Shown in pieces: positions 14,040 to 28,300 of a DNA stretch of 64,000 nt (position 1 is the first letter of the stretch; each line of letters starts with the position of its first letter). Source of the stretch: Drosophila miranda (taxonomy: Eukaryota; Arthropoda; Insecta; Diptera; Drosophilidae); assembly GCF_003369915.1 (NCBI RefSeq), contig NC_046675.1, positions 14,384,001 through 14,448,000 of the forward strand, read 5' to 3'. The notes below the pieces were generated by a model, which searched no databases, was not told the origin of the DNA, and was given only the letters and a program-made list of their open reading frames with translations. The position numbers were made by a program, and so were the translations under genes.

Positions 14040-17000
14040 AGACAAAATAAATTACCCAAAGCCAACAAACTCAGAGTTTGCTTTTAAATTATTCGCACTA
14101 TTTATTTTCTTTCTTGCCATTGTTGAAGAGGAGGCCAAGAAGAGACCAGAAGCTTGCCGTCCACCCCAGGGCCAGATTGCAAGTTGGCGCAAACACCGAA
14201 ATATTTGATCAACTCGACGGCGAAGTTAAAGAAGTTGCATGCAACAGGAGCAAAGGCTGGGCCATGGCGATGGCGACGGCCAGCTGAAACAATACATTCC
14301 AGAGGCAGTTGGGAAAACTCAGACCTTAAAAGAGAAAACACCCCCAAGGTCGAAAACTTTGCCTCAATCTTGAGCCATTCTTCGACCTCTATGTGGAAGC
14401 TCTAATTTCCAACGACCACCGCATAATACTCATACCTGCCTGAAAAAGCCACAGACACTCTGTGCAAAATTCAACAATGATCAGTCAAAGAAGCAGTCGA
14501 ATTGGCCAAATTAAATTGTTGAACCCATCAATAACAGCTCAATCAAGTGGCTGCACCGAGAGGTAATTCGTGGTCGCTGCATATTTATAATGAATTAAGG
14601 GTATGTGGAGAAAAATCCTTATTGCCGTCGAGGCGCAAAGCCAAGCGCCTGAAGTTTATGTGGCAGCTCAGTCTCAGCCAGGCAAAGGACGCACTGCATG
14701 CATCCCATGATTCTGCTTTATTATTGCTGCTTAAATGGCATTTTCCACGCACATGGCAGCATGAAAATCCATTCTTTGCGGCTCCGCGAAGATGACAACG
14801 TCCGCTGCAGTGTCACAGAAAATTGATGCGTTTTAAATTGCATTAAACTTCATGGAACTTAATCCCTGATACTCGCATGCAGACACGAACACGGACACGC
14901 CGGGACGAAGTCTACATCCTGGCTCGCTCACTGAGCAAATTAAATTACTTCTGTTTGTCTTGTTTCTTGGGCGTCTGTTATGACGCTGCCTGTTGGCAGC
15001 TAGTTGTAGTCAGAACTACGTGTATCGATTGCTACCTATCCAGCACCACCATTGATTTCCACACCATCACATCACATGGCGGGAGAGCCAATTTCCCACC
15101 GAGTTTCGTCGGACTGCATCAAGTGGCGGCAAAAGCAAATATTTAGCAGTAATTAATTTAAATCGGCAGTGGCGTCTCATCAGCAGTGGTTGCCGGAAAT
15201 GCCAAATGCCAGTGGCACCACTCCACCAGTACCAGTACCATTACCAGTGCCGACGCCCAACGGCAGCATCATTAAAATCTTCCGCTTGCTGCACAACAAA
15301 GCGCAAGTAAATTGCTCGGCACGAGTGTGCGTGCGTGCAAGTGTTTCTGTGTGTGTATGTGTGTTCGGCTACTTTGCTCCTTTGTTCGCCTTTGCCCAAA
15401 AACATGTGACCAAGCTTTAGTCGACGTATCAACTTAAATTATGCTGCCTTGTAACACATGACGTACCGTACACGTAATTATGCTCGCCCTATTCTACCAT
15501 CAGCCATCGCGTACCACACACAGGGGACGAGGGGACGAAACTGTTCGGTTTGGGGGTGCTGGTGGTCCTGCAGCACAAGCTTAACCTCCCAACCCGACCC
15601 TGACCTTCCCTGCTGACTGCAGTAATTTTCATTTCAATTACAGTATCTGACGCCTAGGCATTTGAAAAGAGCGACACACGACAGGCGTCATTTAGGGTCC
15701 AGACTCCCCGACTTTACTTCCCACGTCGCCCCCTCAGTTGCCGTGGCTGGCCGCAACGGCTGCAACGGTAATGTGGCTTTTATTCATTACATAATTACTG
15801 TTGTGTTTGCACTGCGGCACCTCCCCCCGGCAATGGTATATACGTAAGTCCAACCAGCAGTAATTATGAGTTATTTTCAAGGTTAGTTAGGTTACCGGGA
15901 GCACTCTTTGCTGTGCGTTGTCTCATTCGAGGGTTCGAGCCACTAAATTAATTTTTAATCCATAAGTTTATTCCAAAAACTCCGAACAATGAAAGTACTC
16001 GTTGAAAAGCCACGATTCACAGTCATCTTTATTGTTGGGCCTCTTTACAGTGGGAGTTCTTCTGAATAGCCATAAATAAACGGGCATCGCAACAACAAAT
16101 TGTTTACAGACAATGCATAGTGGTAGTGGCTCCATCCCTTTACCATCCGCCCCCAACCCCATGCCATATTTGTGCAAATGGCATGCACTATGCACGTTTC
16201 CGTTTCCGCTTTGGGCCTTGCAGGCGTTGCAATTGTCGCTTATTGCAATGGCAACGTCCTCTGTATCTCTTCTCTCTTGTCTGTGTGTCGGTGTGTGTCG
16301 GTGCCTGGGTGTGTTACAGTCTGGCGCACATGGCGTATACTTTATGCATAACAAATGACTGCTTAGTATATTGTTTAATTTATCAAGCATGAATTATTTA
16401 TGCCGATTCGAGTGTCGTCCAATGAAACAAAGTGCAATTCTAAGCTTAAACTTTGCCATAGAATTTCAACAGTAGCTGCAATAATACACTCAGAGAAATT
16501 GACTAACGTAAGATTAGCAAATATCATATCTCGAGTAATGAGAGCGGATAATAGGCCGCTGATTTTGTATCAATGATTAGGTAGAAAGGAGATCCTGTGG
16601 ATACAGAATTGGATACAGTACAGGATCTTTATATCTATATATTACTTACAGACTGATGGCCAACGAATAAATTAAATGTTCTGAGATCGTATTCTGCTTC
16701 TTGTAGTTTCTCAATGTGTAGCCAAACGCTTCCCACTCGGAGGAAAATGTGCGAGCGCAGGCATATCAAGGCGGCCTGTCGAACGAATCAAATTTATGTG
16801 GCATGGAGGAGAGGGCATAGGCATGTGCTCCCAGTGGTCCTTTTTGTACAGGTGGACGGCTGTTTGGCTATAAAATATTCCATTGTTACGAGTCGAGGTC
16901 CCAACTTATTGCGGACTGTTGTTGATATGAGAGTTTCAATTGAATTGCGTTGCGTTGTGCAGGTGTCAAGTGCCTTCATTTAGATTTATTTCAGTTGATT

Positions 17001-18517
17001 AATCTGCATATGAGACTGTGACTATGCAGAAACGAGTGTGGCTAACGAGCAGCCGCAAGAATTTGTGCCCTGAATTTGGCAGTTGATAATTGCTGGCAAA
17101 GCTCAAGCGTCCAAAAGTTGCCGGCACATGAGTCTTTGTGTGAGTTTGGTCTGGGCCAGGGGCTGGGACAGGGAGAACGAGATTGTGTGAACACAATGGC
17201 ACGTCTGAGACAGAAACACAGCCAGAGTCAGAGGCAGGGGCAGGGACTGAAAAATACAAAGAAACGCATGACATTGTGTGCTGAGCAGGCTAACGAGTTC
17301 AGTTGAAGCTGAGACGGAGCTGCGGCCGAGAGTATCATTCAAAACGTGCAGTGCTTTCCAGACCAGCTCACACCTCGATGGCCATGTCGAGCTCACTTTA
17401 AGCCATATTGTGTATAGATAACGTGTCTATTCAGACGAGAACTGATATGACGACAAAACCAGATGCAAAGGCAGCCCCAGCAACAATGCGGCATCAACCC
17501 CAAAACAGCAGCAACAGCACCAGCACCGGCAGCGGGGGCAGACATAATCTTGACTTCCTTGTGGCTGCAGTAACAAGTTGGGCATGATGCGGAAGCCGAA
17601 AAACTGTTGCATACTTTCATGCGATGCCACAAGCCATCGCCATCACCACCATCACCACCGACACCAGCAACACCACCGACAGCACCACCCCGCCCGGGTC
17701 GAGACAGGCAGCGGCAGCCCCAGCCAGTGTCAGAGTTGCTCGACGCTTATCACCGCAAAAGTTTTTACCACTTTAGAGTCAGCCTCGGAGCTCTACAGCC
17801 TGGGAGAGACTTTTTGCCGACTGATGTGCCGGAGCTGTCAACGCTCAAACTTTGCCGCCAGAGAGGAATTCGAGCTTTAAAGATTCGCCATTAAATAATA
17901 AATAGAGCTGGGGGAACACGAGCTCCGACGACACCGGACCGGCATCGGGATAGACACGCCAATGAGGCTGTCCGACATTTTTAGCCGGAACTTTTATCCA
18001 TTTTAATTGCCTTTATCACTAATTACAGCTGTCACAAACTTAAGGTCGTCAAATCAAAGGGTATGCCCCGTGCTCATATCCTGCTGGGATACCCACAATT
18101 AGCAGACACTCAACGCTCTGCATTCACTAATTAAAACAGACACGCACACAGCCCCCAGGCCCCAGGCCCGAATGCAACTGCAGGGGCCAGGCCCAAGCAC
18201 AAACCCAAACCCGGCATTGTTTCTGTCGGCCGAAGTTATTTTCCAATTTGCAGCATGCATGGGCCAAGGCGGCAGGGTCGGCCAGGGAACATATATCCAC
18301 AGGTAGTTAGCCACATGAATTCTGCTCATTGTCAGCAAGGACGAGGACACCAGGAAGAGAGGATAAATAGTTTTCTACCCGTTACCTGTCGCTTCCACTA
18401 ATGGCTTTGTCGCCAGAAAGGTCACAATGTGTCTTGTGATTCATTTAATACATATAAAAGTGTACTTCGTTTTATTAAAGTAACGAAAAGAAATACTTTT
18501 AAGAAACACTCTGCTCT
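14040..18517. other. Intergenic, no gene recognised
   Basis: No supportable gene. The stretch contains a short hairpin-forming inverted repeat (16590-16628), GT-rich tracts near 15330-15365 and 16275-16315, and a CAC/CAG-rich patch at about 17640-17720. Frames in that patch look compositional. Confidence 0.5.
16590..16628. repeat. Short perfect inverted repeat
   Basis: AGATCCTGT at 16590-16598 is matched by its complement ACAGGATCT at 16620-16628. The 21-nt spacer and right arm hold a repeated GGATACAG. It could form a small hairpin; no promoter or gene is next to it. Confidence 0.4.
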
Positions 18518-18778
18518 TTATACCCGATACTCAAAATGAGTATAGGGGTATATTAGATTTGTGGTGGAAATGAATGCGTGTAACGTCCAGAAGGAATCGT
18601 TTCCGACTCCATAAAGTATATATATGTATATTCTTTATCAGCATCAATAGCCGAGTCGATTGAGCCGATCGTGTCGTTTAATATTAGCGGCGTCTGCCGG
18701 AGGAGAGCCATACTGACTAAGTATCGGGTAAAGGTGTAGAGTTGCGGTCTCAGCAGCAACTCACAACGTTCCCCCTCG
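18518..18778. mobile_element. Obscura-type interspersed repeat, internally deleted
   Basis: It starts TATACCCGATACTCAAAATG and contains TACCCGATAC (18521-18530), matched by its exact complement GTATCGGGTA at 18721-18730. Between these lie stretches I recognise from memory as recurring in Drosophila transposon remnants: CGTCCAGAAGGAATCGTTTC, CCATAAAGTATATATA and CATCAATAGCCGAGTCGATT. The end, with CAGCAACTCACAACGTTCCC, also fits such repeats. There is no coding capacity. I cannot assign it confidently to a named family; DINE-1/INE-1-like (SGM, ISY) elements or the D. pseudoobscura breakpoint-associated repeat are the candidates. It seems to be a short derivative joining the two ends of a longer element. 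Confidence 0.6.
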
Positions 18779-21700
18779 TTATTCAGTTTTTTTGTATAAT
18801 ACGAATATTTTTAAATCGTGCAGGCTCAAGAAATAGATATAAGAGAGTGACTTTAACCTGACAAAGTATGTTCACTCTCAATGCTGATTAATAGTCTAGA
18901 CAGTATTGACATGTCTATTAAGGAAAAGGTCGCGAAATTCAGTGGATATGACCATCTATCTTTGTCTTCTTTGGGGAAAGATAAGGTGGTTTTTTATGGG
19001 AGGAGTCCCTGTTCGCCTCGCATATGTTCTTTTAAAGATATTTACATGTATTATACAACACATCTATGCATCACAAGCGATACTATTCCACTTGTTAAAT
19101 ATAGATTTAAGATCCAAGATTCAATCTAGTGAGTACTTCTGCTTGTTATAGTCTCTATAAATAGCACAAAAATGCTAATAGCTGCGGAAAAGTTATTTTT
19201 ATACTCGTAACATACATGCAACCACATCTAAGAGACTACCAAAAAGTTGTTGAACAAATTTCAATGGTAGCAATGGAAACATTTTGGTTTTACAGATCGC
19301 CCATAGCTCAAATCGCATTATATTTATGAATAAATGGTGGGTTATAGCCAGAGCTGCACTTTTAATTTTTGGCAAACTTTTTGGCCTGTTGCTGCGTGCT
19401 CATCGTCGGACACTGTGTTCTTGGCCCCGAGCTGATGGGACCAAGAGCCGTGCAATGGCCACTAATTTTTTGCTTTACTTTTTTGGGCCTGGACTCCGAG
19501 CTATTAAATTGTTTGGTTAATGGTTAGAGTAGATGGAAATTCCCTGTGGGGGACATTTAACTTTTCATCCTTCAAAATGCTTTCGACAGCACTGCTCAAG
19601 CTCTGGTCGAAGCCAATGGGAAAGGGAAAAATCGCTTTAGCCCGGCGATGGCAGAAAGGCAAACAGAAAGAAAGGAAAAACCGAACAGAACAGAAGAGAA
19701 AGGAAATGCCCAGACAGACAACAGACATCCGACATCACTCTGTCTGCGACATCCCATCGAACGATGAAGGCCTTTCATTACACTTTACAATCCGCATTTT
19801 AAGCAAATGAATCTACTTCCCCAGAGACAATGAAGCTTGCCGACTCCTGTCTCGCGACTCGCGACTCGTGACTTTGTTGCCGCCGTCGCCATCGCCATCG
19901 CTGTCGCTGTCTGCAATGCTATAAATCTGAGGGTAATTGTGTAAAGTTCTGAGAAAGTGCAGAATTAATTCGTTTGTCCTTTTTCGGATAAATTGGATTA
20001 TAATTTATTTTAATTGGCAAAAGGCAAATGCACGCATAAAACAAACAAACAAACAAACAGACAAAGACAGTTTCAGAGAAGAGCTCTCAGTCTGCCTGTG
20101 CTGGACGGATCCCAAATGAAAATTGGCCACAAAATTACGCAGTCTGATGCCGCTTTCATTAGACTAATTGTAACTCTTGGGCGGGCGTGCGTACGAGCCG
20201 ACGCCGACCCGTCTCAGTGATTAGGCCTTGCCCTTCCCGTTGGCTTTTTCCGTTTACCTTCGCCTTTTGGCCAAAAGTGGCACGAAACGATGCGTGACAG
20301 TGTTAAATTGTAACCCGAGAGCCCGAGCATGAGGACATGTGTGCGGCTTTTAATTAGAGACAAACAATGGGGGGCAGCAGGGTCGGCGTACGGCCCCGAC
20401 CTTTGGCTTACATATTAACATATGAACGGAAACAAAAAGGCCCCTCATTGCCGGACAGACTGCAAAGCCCATGACAAAGCCAATGCCTAAGGCAAAGCCA
20501 CATCCCATGTCCAAAGAGCATGATATACCTGGCCCTGGCTCCGAAAACTACTGAAATCCTGGCCACAATTAAGCAACTGAGCCAGGTGAGTGGGTGGCTG
20601 GGATGGGGCTGGTATGGCCATTAAACCAGAGCGAGCTGATGATGTTTTCTCTACTCTTCCGCTCCACCCCTTCCATGAGCAGCCATGCCTGCCAGTGGGC
20701 AAACAAACTTCCAAGATTCCCCAAAGTTCCTGTTGCTCTTCCAGCTAGTTTAAGGGGTGTATGGAATGCGCACGTTTGACTCCCAACCTTCGGCTACATT
20801 TGTTCTCGGTACGAGACTACGTAATGGCGGCGCTCGGCTAGTTTCGCTCACGATTTGTGGGCCAGTTATGGCTGGCACTGTGCTCTTTTTAATGGACACC
20901 CACAAAGGAAAGGAGGGAAGTTTCGTTGAAGCCAAATAATCATTTATATTGAGCTAACTTATGTATTAAAAGTGAAATCTTACACATTTCTCAAGCCGAA
21001 AACGCCATGAAAATGATGATGATAAGTACAATAAATATAAGTTTTACAGCTAAGTGCACATTCCACAATTCGAACCGTTGCCCCCTCCGAGTGGCTAACG
21101 CACTCAAGAGACCGTTCGGCTCAAGTCAGCCACTTCCAACGTACTACCTTGAGCATTCTGAATCCACAAGCTTGAAAATGGGAGATGCCCAGGCCGGAAA
21201 AGCATGCAATCCGTTGCAGTCATGGCTTCCATTCACCACAGTTTCCCCACAGAGCCAGATTAACGACTATCTTATGAGGGTACTTGTCAGACGTATGTTT
21301 GAAATGACTACTGCATACTCCTACCTGACCCTCCCAACTTTTAATAACGCTCATACACATGATGAGCCGTAATTGAAAATTGAAAATAAGTACCCCTTCA
21401 CCGTGGAGTCTGCTGGAATCAATTAAAAATTCAACATTTATACGAACACGAACATATGCCACTTAAATACAAAATTCGAGCCACCCCCGGAGCATCACAC
21501 TCTCCCCCCAAACGCCGGAATTTTCATAAATTTATGCACCCCTCGAACTAATTTTTGCCAATCCGAACACTTGCCATTGAGGTGGGGTGTTCTCCGCGGC
21601 TTCGCTATGTTTGCATATTCCCGGGGATGATGCTTGACCCGGCCTGGAGTGCAGCGACCTCAACCCCAACACTGGCGACCGTGGCCAATATTTTTGCACT

Positions 21701-24700
21701 TTCAATTGCCCTTTTCCAGGGTTTTCCCAGCCGGAGTTGTGGCGGAAATGGCCCTTCAGCCATTTAAATGCTGCAAGAGCCCCAAGCCCCCTGTCTCCTC
21801 CTTATGTGTGGGTTGCCTTCGTGGGGTATTGAGTCATAAATTCCAAGAGTTGCCATTAAAAATTACAAGCGTTGACAGCGTCACGTTCTGGACCGGCGTC
21901 GGCACAAGGGTACTCCAGCCAAGTGTGAGGAGGACGCAAGCTGGTGTTATTTTATATGTATTTATTTTTCGCATCCCTGTGTAGGCCTTGTATTTATTTT
22001 GGCATACGTGCGCACAAATAAATATTTGCAATTACATATCGTATTTATCAGAGAAGTGTGTTATCAAAGGAGCCCACCAGGATTTTGATTTAGGCCTGCC
22101 CCATAATTGTTTGCTCTCACTTTGCGCACGCCCAGACTAGGACCAGGACTAGGTTCAGGAGGGGGCCAAGCGAATGCAAATAAATCTGTGAAAATTCTCC
22201 TGCTCTCTGCCTGCCATCTCCCCGCACAATACCTTGTTTGATTGCGTGCCCATTTGCATTTTCATTTGCCGCCGTGGAGATTCCAGCAGAACACATGGCA
22301 AATTGATTGCTTTTACGGCTCATTTTGCCGACGCACTTCAACGCCGCTCAGTGCTCGTTAAGGTATTTATTTCACCTCCTTGCCCCATAAAGATAGCGCT
22401 CTGTCTTTCCTTCCCGAAGTACAAGCCAATAGAATGTGGCAAGGCCGAAAGATCATATTTTGGGCGCCTGGTGGTGGCTGGTGACAGTCGGCTGATGGCT
22501 TGTTTGTGCTTCCTGTCTGATAGGTGTCATTCGGGTCGGTCCCCCAACTGCTGGCAACATCAATTATTCAGTCCTTTTTGGAGTCACGAAGTAACTCTAT
22601 TCGAATTTTTTTTATATTCGCGCACCACGACTTTTTATCGTAGTTAAACGCAGGTTCAGTTAAACATTTGCACATTTCATTTATTCAAATTTTGTTCATG
22701 GTAAAACATTCACTTTCTATGAGAAATAGCTTGTTGAAAAGCAAATTTATCGATCCGGGGGTGCTCGTAGATTGAAGAACAAATGGAAATGGACTCTATT
22801 CGAGTCGCTAATTTCATATTAGTTCCCTGTGGAATACCCATAACTGAACCAAACGGAAACACATATCAACCTATTTAGTGGCATTGTTCGCTGCTCAGTT
22901 CTTGAAATCAAATCAGCACATTGTGGAACTAAACTGTTCACACCGATACTCCCCGGCCAGCTCCAGGTGCTCAGAAAGGTGTGCGTGAGTCATAAATTGA
23001 TTTTGCCCGCTCGCCGTCTTTTGTGTGGTGCTTCGCTCGACTTAATCGCGCCCTTTGACGCCTTGTTAATGCCCCCTGCTTCGGTGAGCCACGACCACCG
23101 CCACGCCCCCGCCCCCGCACAGCACTGCCAGATGCCATTGCACTTGGCCTGCCGCACCCTCGTGGCGAGGTGTTTGCGTTAGCTCGTCGCCGGCAGGGGG
23201 CCGGGCATCGCGTGCTGGGCGCAATTTATTGCACCGCTGTAAACACTTTTCCACCACGCCCGCCCATCGCGCGGACGGGGCAGGGGGTGTTGGCCCAACC
23301 ACTCATCAAATTGCTGCGGCTCCACGCACTTTGTAGTTCAAATTTCAATTGCAGGGCACACGCACAAGGGTATTCGGCGGTGGGAAAGCTTTCCCTAGGT
23401 GAGGCAGGCACATCAAATTAGTTTACATGTTCTATTGTGTTTGGGCAAAGGGGCCCCCCAAAAGTATGCAGCAGGACCTCAATGCGGGAGCTTCCTGGAG
23501 TTGCCTTTGCCTTTGCCTTCGCCTTTACCGACATCCGCTCGCAGGGCACACAAAAATGATTTAATGACCGTAATGTTAGTTGAATGGTTAATTCACTTAC
23601 GTTTATGGGCACCGAGCTCGCCGTGCCCGAGCACGGACACGGACACAGACACAGGCAGAGACTTGGACCCACTCGAACTCTCCCGGGAGCCATCGTCGAA
23701 ACATATGTCTGTTCAACTGCACTGAGGTTGTGCCCTGGCTCTGCTCCATGCTGGTCGCATGTGTAATTATTGTTTAGATTTTATGCGGCCGCCTGCGCCT
23801 TTAATGTGTTTATAACGTATGAGTAATGCGAGTGCTTGGCGGCTCCTTGGGGTCTGCTGTGGGCTTGGCAGGACTGGTCTGGGCCAGGCCCCTTGAGTGC
23901 CGAGGCGTCATTGGGTTTTGATCTGAGGCTCTTGTGCTTTTAATTGGACATGAAAGCCCTGGGCTGCTGATGCGCTCCAAACGAGTTTGAAGAGTGTCAT
24001 CAATCTCCTGGGGCCTTGGGCCGGGCTTCGGATTCCCGGACACCCTCGCCACGCCTCTTGGCGCTTCATTTATTATGCGACCCGGCCTGAGCCATCCCTC
24101 ATAGTTTACTCTCGTGAATGTCCTATACTCATACTCACACTCACACTCATACGCATGTGTGTGTCTCTGACGTGGCAATAAAAACTTTTTCATTAAGTTG
24201 AAGAAAGCGCACATTTTTTTGGGGCAATGGAATTCTTAACGCTAGACCACATCCGTATCCGCATACGCATACGCAGAAATAGAGGATAGAGGGCCCAGGG
24301 CTAGAGGGCTGCTCGCAAATTCCGGAGCGTAGTTTATGAAAAAACATTTCACGTCAATGTCAGTCAACAAAAGTGACAATTGCCAATGCATACTCGTACA
24401 TCACTCTCTCTGTCTCTCGTGTAGACCCTCTGCCTGTTTGTCTGTTTGTCTGCTTATCTGTGGGTGTATTTGTGAGAGTGTTGCTGTTGATGTGACAAAC
24501 GCTACGTGCATGACAAATCAACTCCCAATACAGAGAGATTACGAGTATGTGCACTTGAGAACACTCTGTTCTACGTACGTACTCCTACATACATGTACAA
24601 GAATCAGCAACAGTATTCAAGTCGATATATTGTGAAATATCAATGCCCGCAAGCCCAGGAGTCTGCTCAACATTTTACGAATTCAAAATTTGCACATTTT

Positions 24701-25300
24701 TTTTACATATATGCGTTGAGCTTGTGAAATAAAAACGCTGGGCTCTCCTAATAGATATAAGGACTTCACGAACCAAAAATAGCGCACCCCAATATTTGCG
24801 AAAACGGGAGCACCTAAAAACGAAAACGAAAAGTTATTGCTGAAAACGTAATCTGCCAAAGATAATGCAAACCGGAGTCTGCCGGATTGTATTTTTAAAA
24901 CTAAAAAACTATGTTCTCTACAAAATATATGTACAATTTTGTTCCTCACTGAACCATAGAATGAATCAATTTTATTCTATAAATTTCTCCAATAGGATGA
25001 TATTGGTAGGTTATGTTGTTTCCTGAAAGTAAAGTCGCTACGTGCAAAATAGTTTTGCATATTCCAGAGGATTTAGATGTAATTATGATTTTGCAAGAGA
25101 CCACCTCCAGTTGATTTTCTGAAGTCAGAGGAAATACTGTGTGTGTTTGAAAGCAAAATCCTTGAAATGACCGGAGACCAAAAGACCAGTAGAGGGAGAT
25201 GATGCTTACATATGTGGAGGATTCTGAATAAATAATGCTCTCTGTCCGGAGGCATATTGTAAATTCAATAAGACTTTTATTAGGCACAATTTACATGCGC
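18779..25300. other. Gene-poor region, first half
   Basis: No coding region that I can support. Repeats seen: (CAAA)n at about 20038-20062 and TGTCTGTTTGTCTG-type tracts near 24430-24455. Open frames of 110-137 codons (22234-22647 plus, 24946-25287 minus) have no splice support and no family resemblance. Confidence 0.5.
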
Positions 25301-28300
25301 TGGAATATTGTTATTATTATTTTTTTTATTGAATTTTAAACAGCTGCCGCGCCGAGTGACAGCAGAGAGACAGAAGTGCCATAGGCGATGGCGTGATGGG
25401 ATGGGAGCTGTGTCCTTGTCAGTGGCTGAGTGTGTCAGCTGTGCGAAATGGGTGCAATATAAACGTGTGCCCGGCAAATTGAGGAATAATGCAAATATTT
25501 GGAGCCATAAAGTAACTTGAGTGCGGACTGAAAATGTTTTTATTAAAGGCGGACTGGAGTGGGTTTCTTTTCGCTTCTCCTGATATCTCATTTTCTAATT
25601 GACATGCCACAACGACAACGAACATTTGGGGCACTTTGAAAATTTTGCATTGGCGGAAACGGATACGCACAATTAGCATATGGGGCTGTGGCAGGGGCTG
25701 TGGCTGGGGGTAGACGCATCCGTTTCTGGCGCCGTTTCAAATTAATTACGCCAGTGCACACGAACAAGAAGCGAAACAACAAATGCGGCGCACATGTGTC
25801 ACTTTTTCAATTGAGCCCAACATAGAGACAAGTGCAGTGAGGCAGCCGCAAAAGTTTGCTTGCCGCCTGGCTGGGCCTCGAGGCTGTATCTTGGCCGTTG
25901 TTCTGGCATTTGCAACATCCGCTGCAGACTTGCGGAAGGGGGGAAACAGCAGGCAAAACTTTGCAGTCGGTGCTGCACAGAAATGAAATTATTTGCTGTT
26001 CAACAAGTTAGCAAGGTCTCAATAAACTGGGAGCAGAACTAAAAGGTCCGGCACTGGGCAAACACGAACTAAACAAGCAATTAATGCTATGATAATGTTT
26101 CCCTCTGGTCTCACAACAAACAGTGGTCGGTCACCCACACTCGGACTTGTGCAGTGTCGAAGAAGCCAAAGAAAATACATTATGACCATGTGGGCTAGGA
26201 CGGGCATTCCTTCGGCCAGGGAACATAATTCAGGAATTAATTAATCAACTTGAAATGTGGCCGTCTCCGTCTTCGACTGCGTCTCCTCTCCGGGTGTCTG
26301 TCTCTATGGCTTTGTGGGCCTTCGAGCATGTGGAAAAAGCAATAAGCCAAGAAACCATGGTATTTAGCAATAAAACAAATATGCAGTCTATGTATATATC
26401 GGTATAAAGTGTCTGGGCTGGCAGAGATGGGGGAATGGGCTGGTGGCTGGGTGGCTGGGTGACAGGGGGGAGGCAACTTTTGACTGAATTGGTTGCATTA
26501 AACGAATCAACATGGACGAATGTGTGGAATACTTTATCGACAGATCTGCCCGCTCCCCTGTTAATGAGTCATTGATGCGCACACAGGATAAAGACCAGGC
26601 GACTCGAGGCAGGGGTAGCCGCTCCTAGATGGAGGAACCGAGAGAAAAGCCATACAACAGCAATACATATGCAATAAATTGCTCCATGGCACGTTGCATG
26701 TTTTCATTTTAATTGGTTTTTCTTGTACAAGTCAATGCCGGATCCGAGGCCAGGAATGGGAATGGGGATGGGGATGAGCTGCTCCCTGTCCCTGCCGTGA
26801 GGGTCGGGATGGATATCCATCCCTTGCAAGTGCAAATGGCTGTAACGATGATGAACGGGGCAGGCACAGAGAAACGGGCAAGTCGATTGGATCTGAGCAG
26901 GGGCAGTTTAGCCAGATTAAGCAATTTATTGACGGTATCGTTAGAATTTCTTTGCATATGAAAATGCTTAAAGTCGCACAGGAACACAACCCTCGTATTG
27001 CTCAAAACTGCACACCGCCGTGTCATAAATCTTCAAAAATCAAGCCACTGATTAACGGACGACAAATGCGTCGACTACGTGTTGCGAATGCGGATCTGTA
27101 TCTGTATCTTTGCCTGAATCCGGATGCGAATGCGGATGATGGAATGTCAGAAAATGAGCAATGAGAACCCTGGCCACAAAACTAGCCGAAAACTCTGTTT
27201 CGTTACCAGCTCTGTGGCTGTGGATGTGGCCGACCTTTGATTAACAACAATAAGGGTGCTGATTGCCATCGCCGGACCTGATTGGCTGGCCATCGCTGTG
27301 CCTCCACGTGGGTCGAATTATGTAGATTTGATGAACACATTTTAGATTGAAAACGGACACCCGCAACAATATTTTGTGCAATCAAGGCAAATGGAACTAG
27401 CAGCAGGCCGGTGTAGAGTTGGAATTGGAATTGAAGTTGGAGCTGGGTCTGGGTCTGGGTTGGCCAACACGGCCAACCTGTGGGAATGGCGGCAGCTTGT
27501 TGTGCAGCTTTGATGGGCCATAAAGTCGACTTTGTACAGTTTAGTGGTCCTTCCTAGGATAGCGCTCTTCGGCAGTTGCTCCCGAGCCCAGTGCGGGTTT
27601 TATGTTTGATTTAACGGCAGTTCGAAGCTGTCATTCCGTGTTTGGTTTCCATTCTACGTTGCCTGGTGCCGGTTCCGGTGCCGATATCGGGGTTCATGCC
27701 ACATTCAAAGACAGTTCATCCGATAGCAGCCCAACCACGCGGGCTGGGTTCCCACGTTCCCACACACTGCCGAATGTGTGCAGCACATTTTTCAAAGCAA
27801 ATATTTTCCTTCGCAGCCGCACAAAAAATAAAGATTTATGTAAAATTTGACGCGTAAAGTTCAACAAAAGCAAACGCAGTTCTTTTCCACCCTCTACTCT
27901 ACCATTTTTTTTCAGTGAACTCGGTCTATATTTATTTACCTCTTTTGTGCTCCCAAAATATGCAAATTCATGTAGGGATTTTTATTACAACGCCGCGCGA
28001 CCCCCATAAATATTCCCATGTTCCCGAAGCGTAGGCAAAAGTGAATTTCTTGGAACCGAGGCTGGTCAACAGCGAAATTACTTGGCTGGAATCCTTCGAG
28101 TGCGAGTGCCGAGTGCCCGGCTCGAGATTGGCTCGAGATTTGTCAGATGTCAAGGACAGAGAAGTGAGGCCTTTGTATACAAAATACAAAACGAGAAGCC
28201 AGGAGCACAGTCCATCTGAAGTCTCTTCCAATCGCAACGCTTTGGGGTGCTGCAGTCAACAGTTGTCCGGCCCAATGAAGCGTCTGCAGACCAATGCATC

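Noticed and set aside
17607..17894. 95-codon plus-strand frame ending RQRGIRALKIRH
   Set aside because: The Pro/Ser-rich part comes from CAC/CCA repeats, and the rest shows no known domain or supporting signals.
20490..20587. Plus-strand open stretch ending at a good GTGAGT donor (ATIKQLSQ)
   Set aside because: No start codon in good context, no acceptor upstream and no partner exon downstream could be found.
22234..22647. 137-codon plus-strand open frame
   Set aside because: Composition is not protein-like and no family is recognised.
24946..25287. 113-codon minus-strand open frame
   Set aside because: AT-rich and serine/isoleucine-rich. Other frames on both strands are broken by many stops, and no exon signals flank it.
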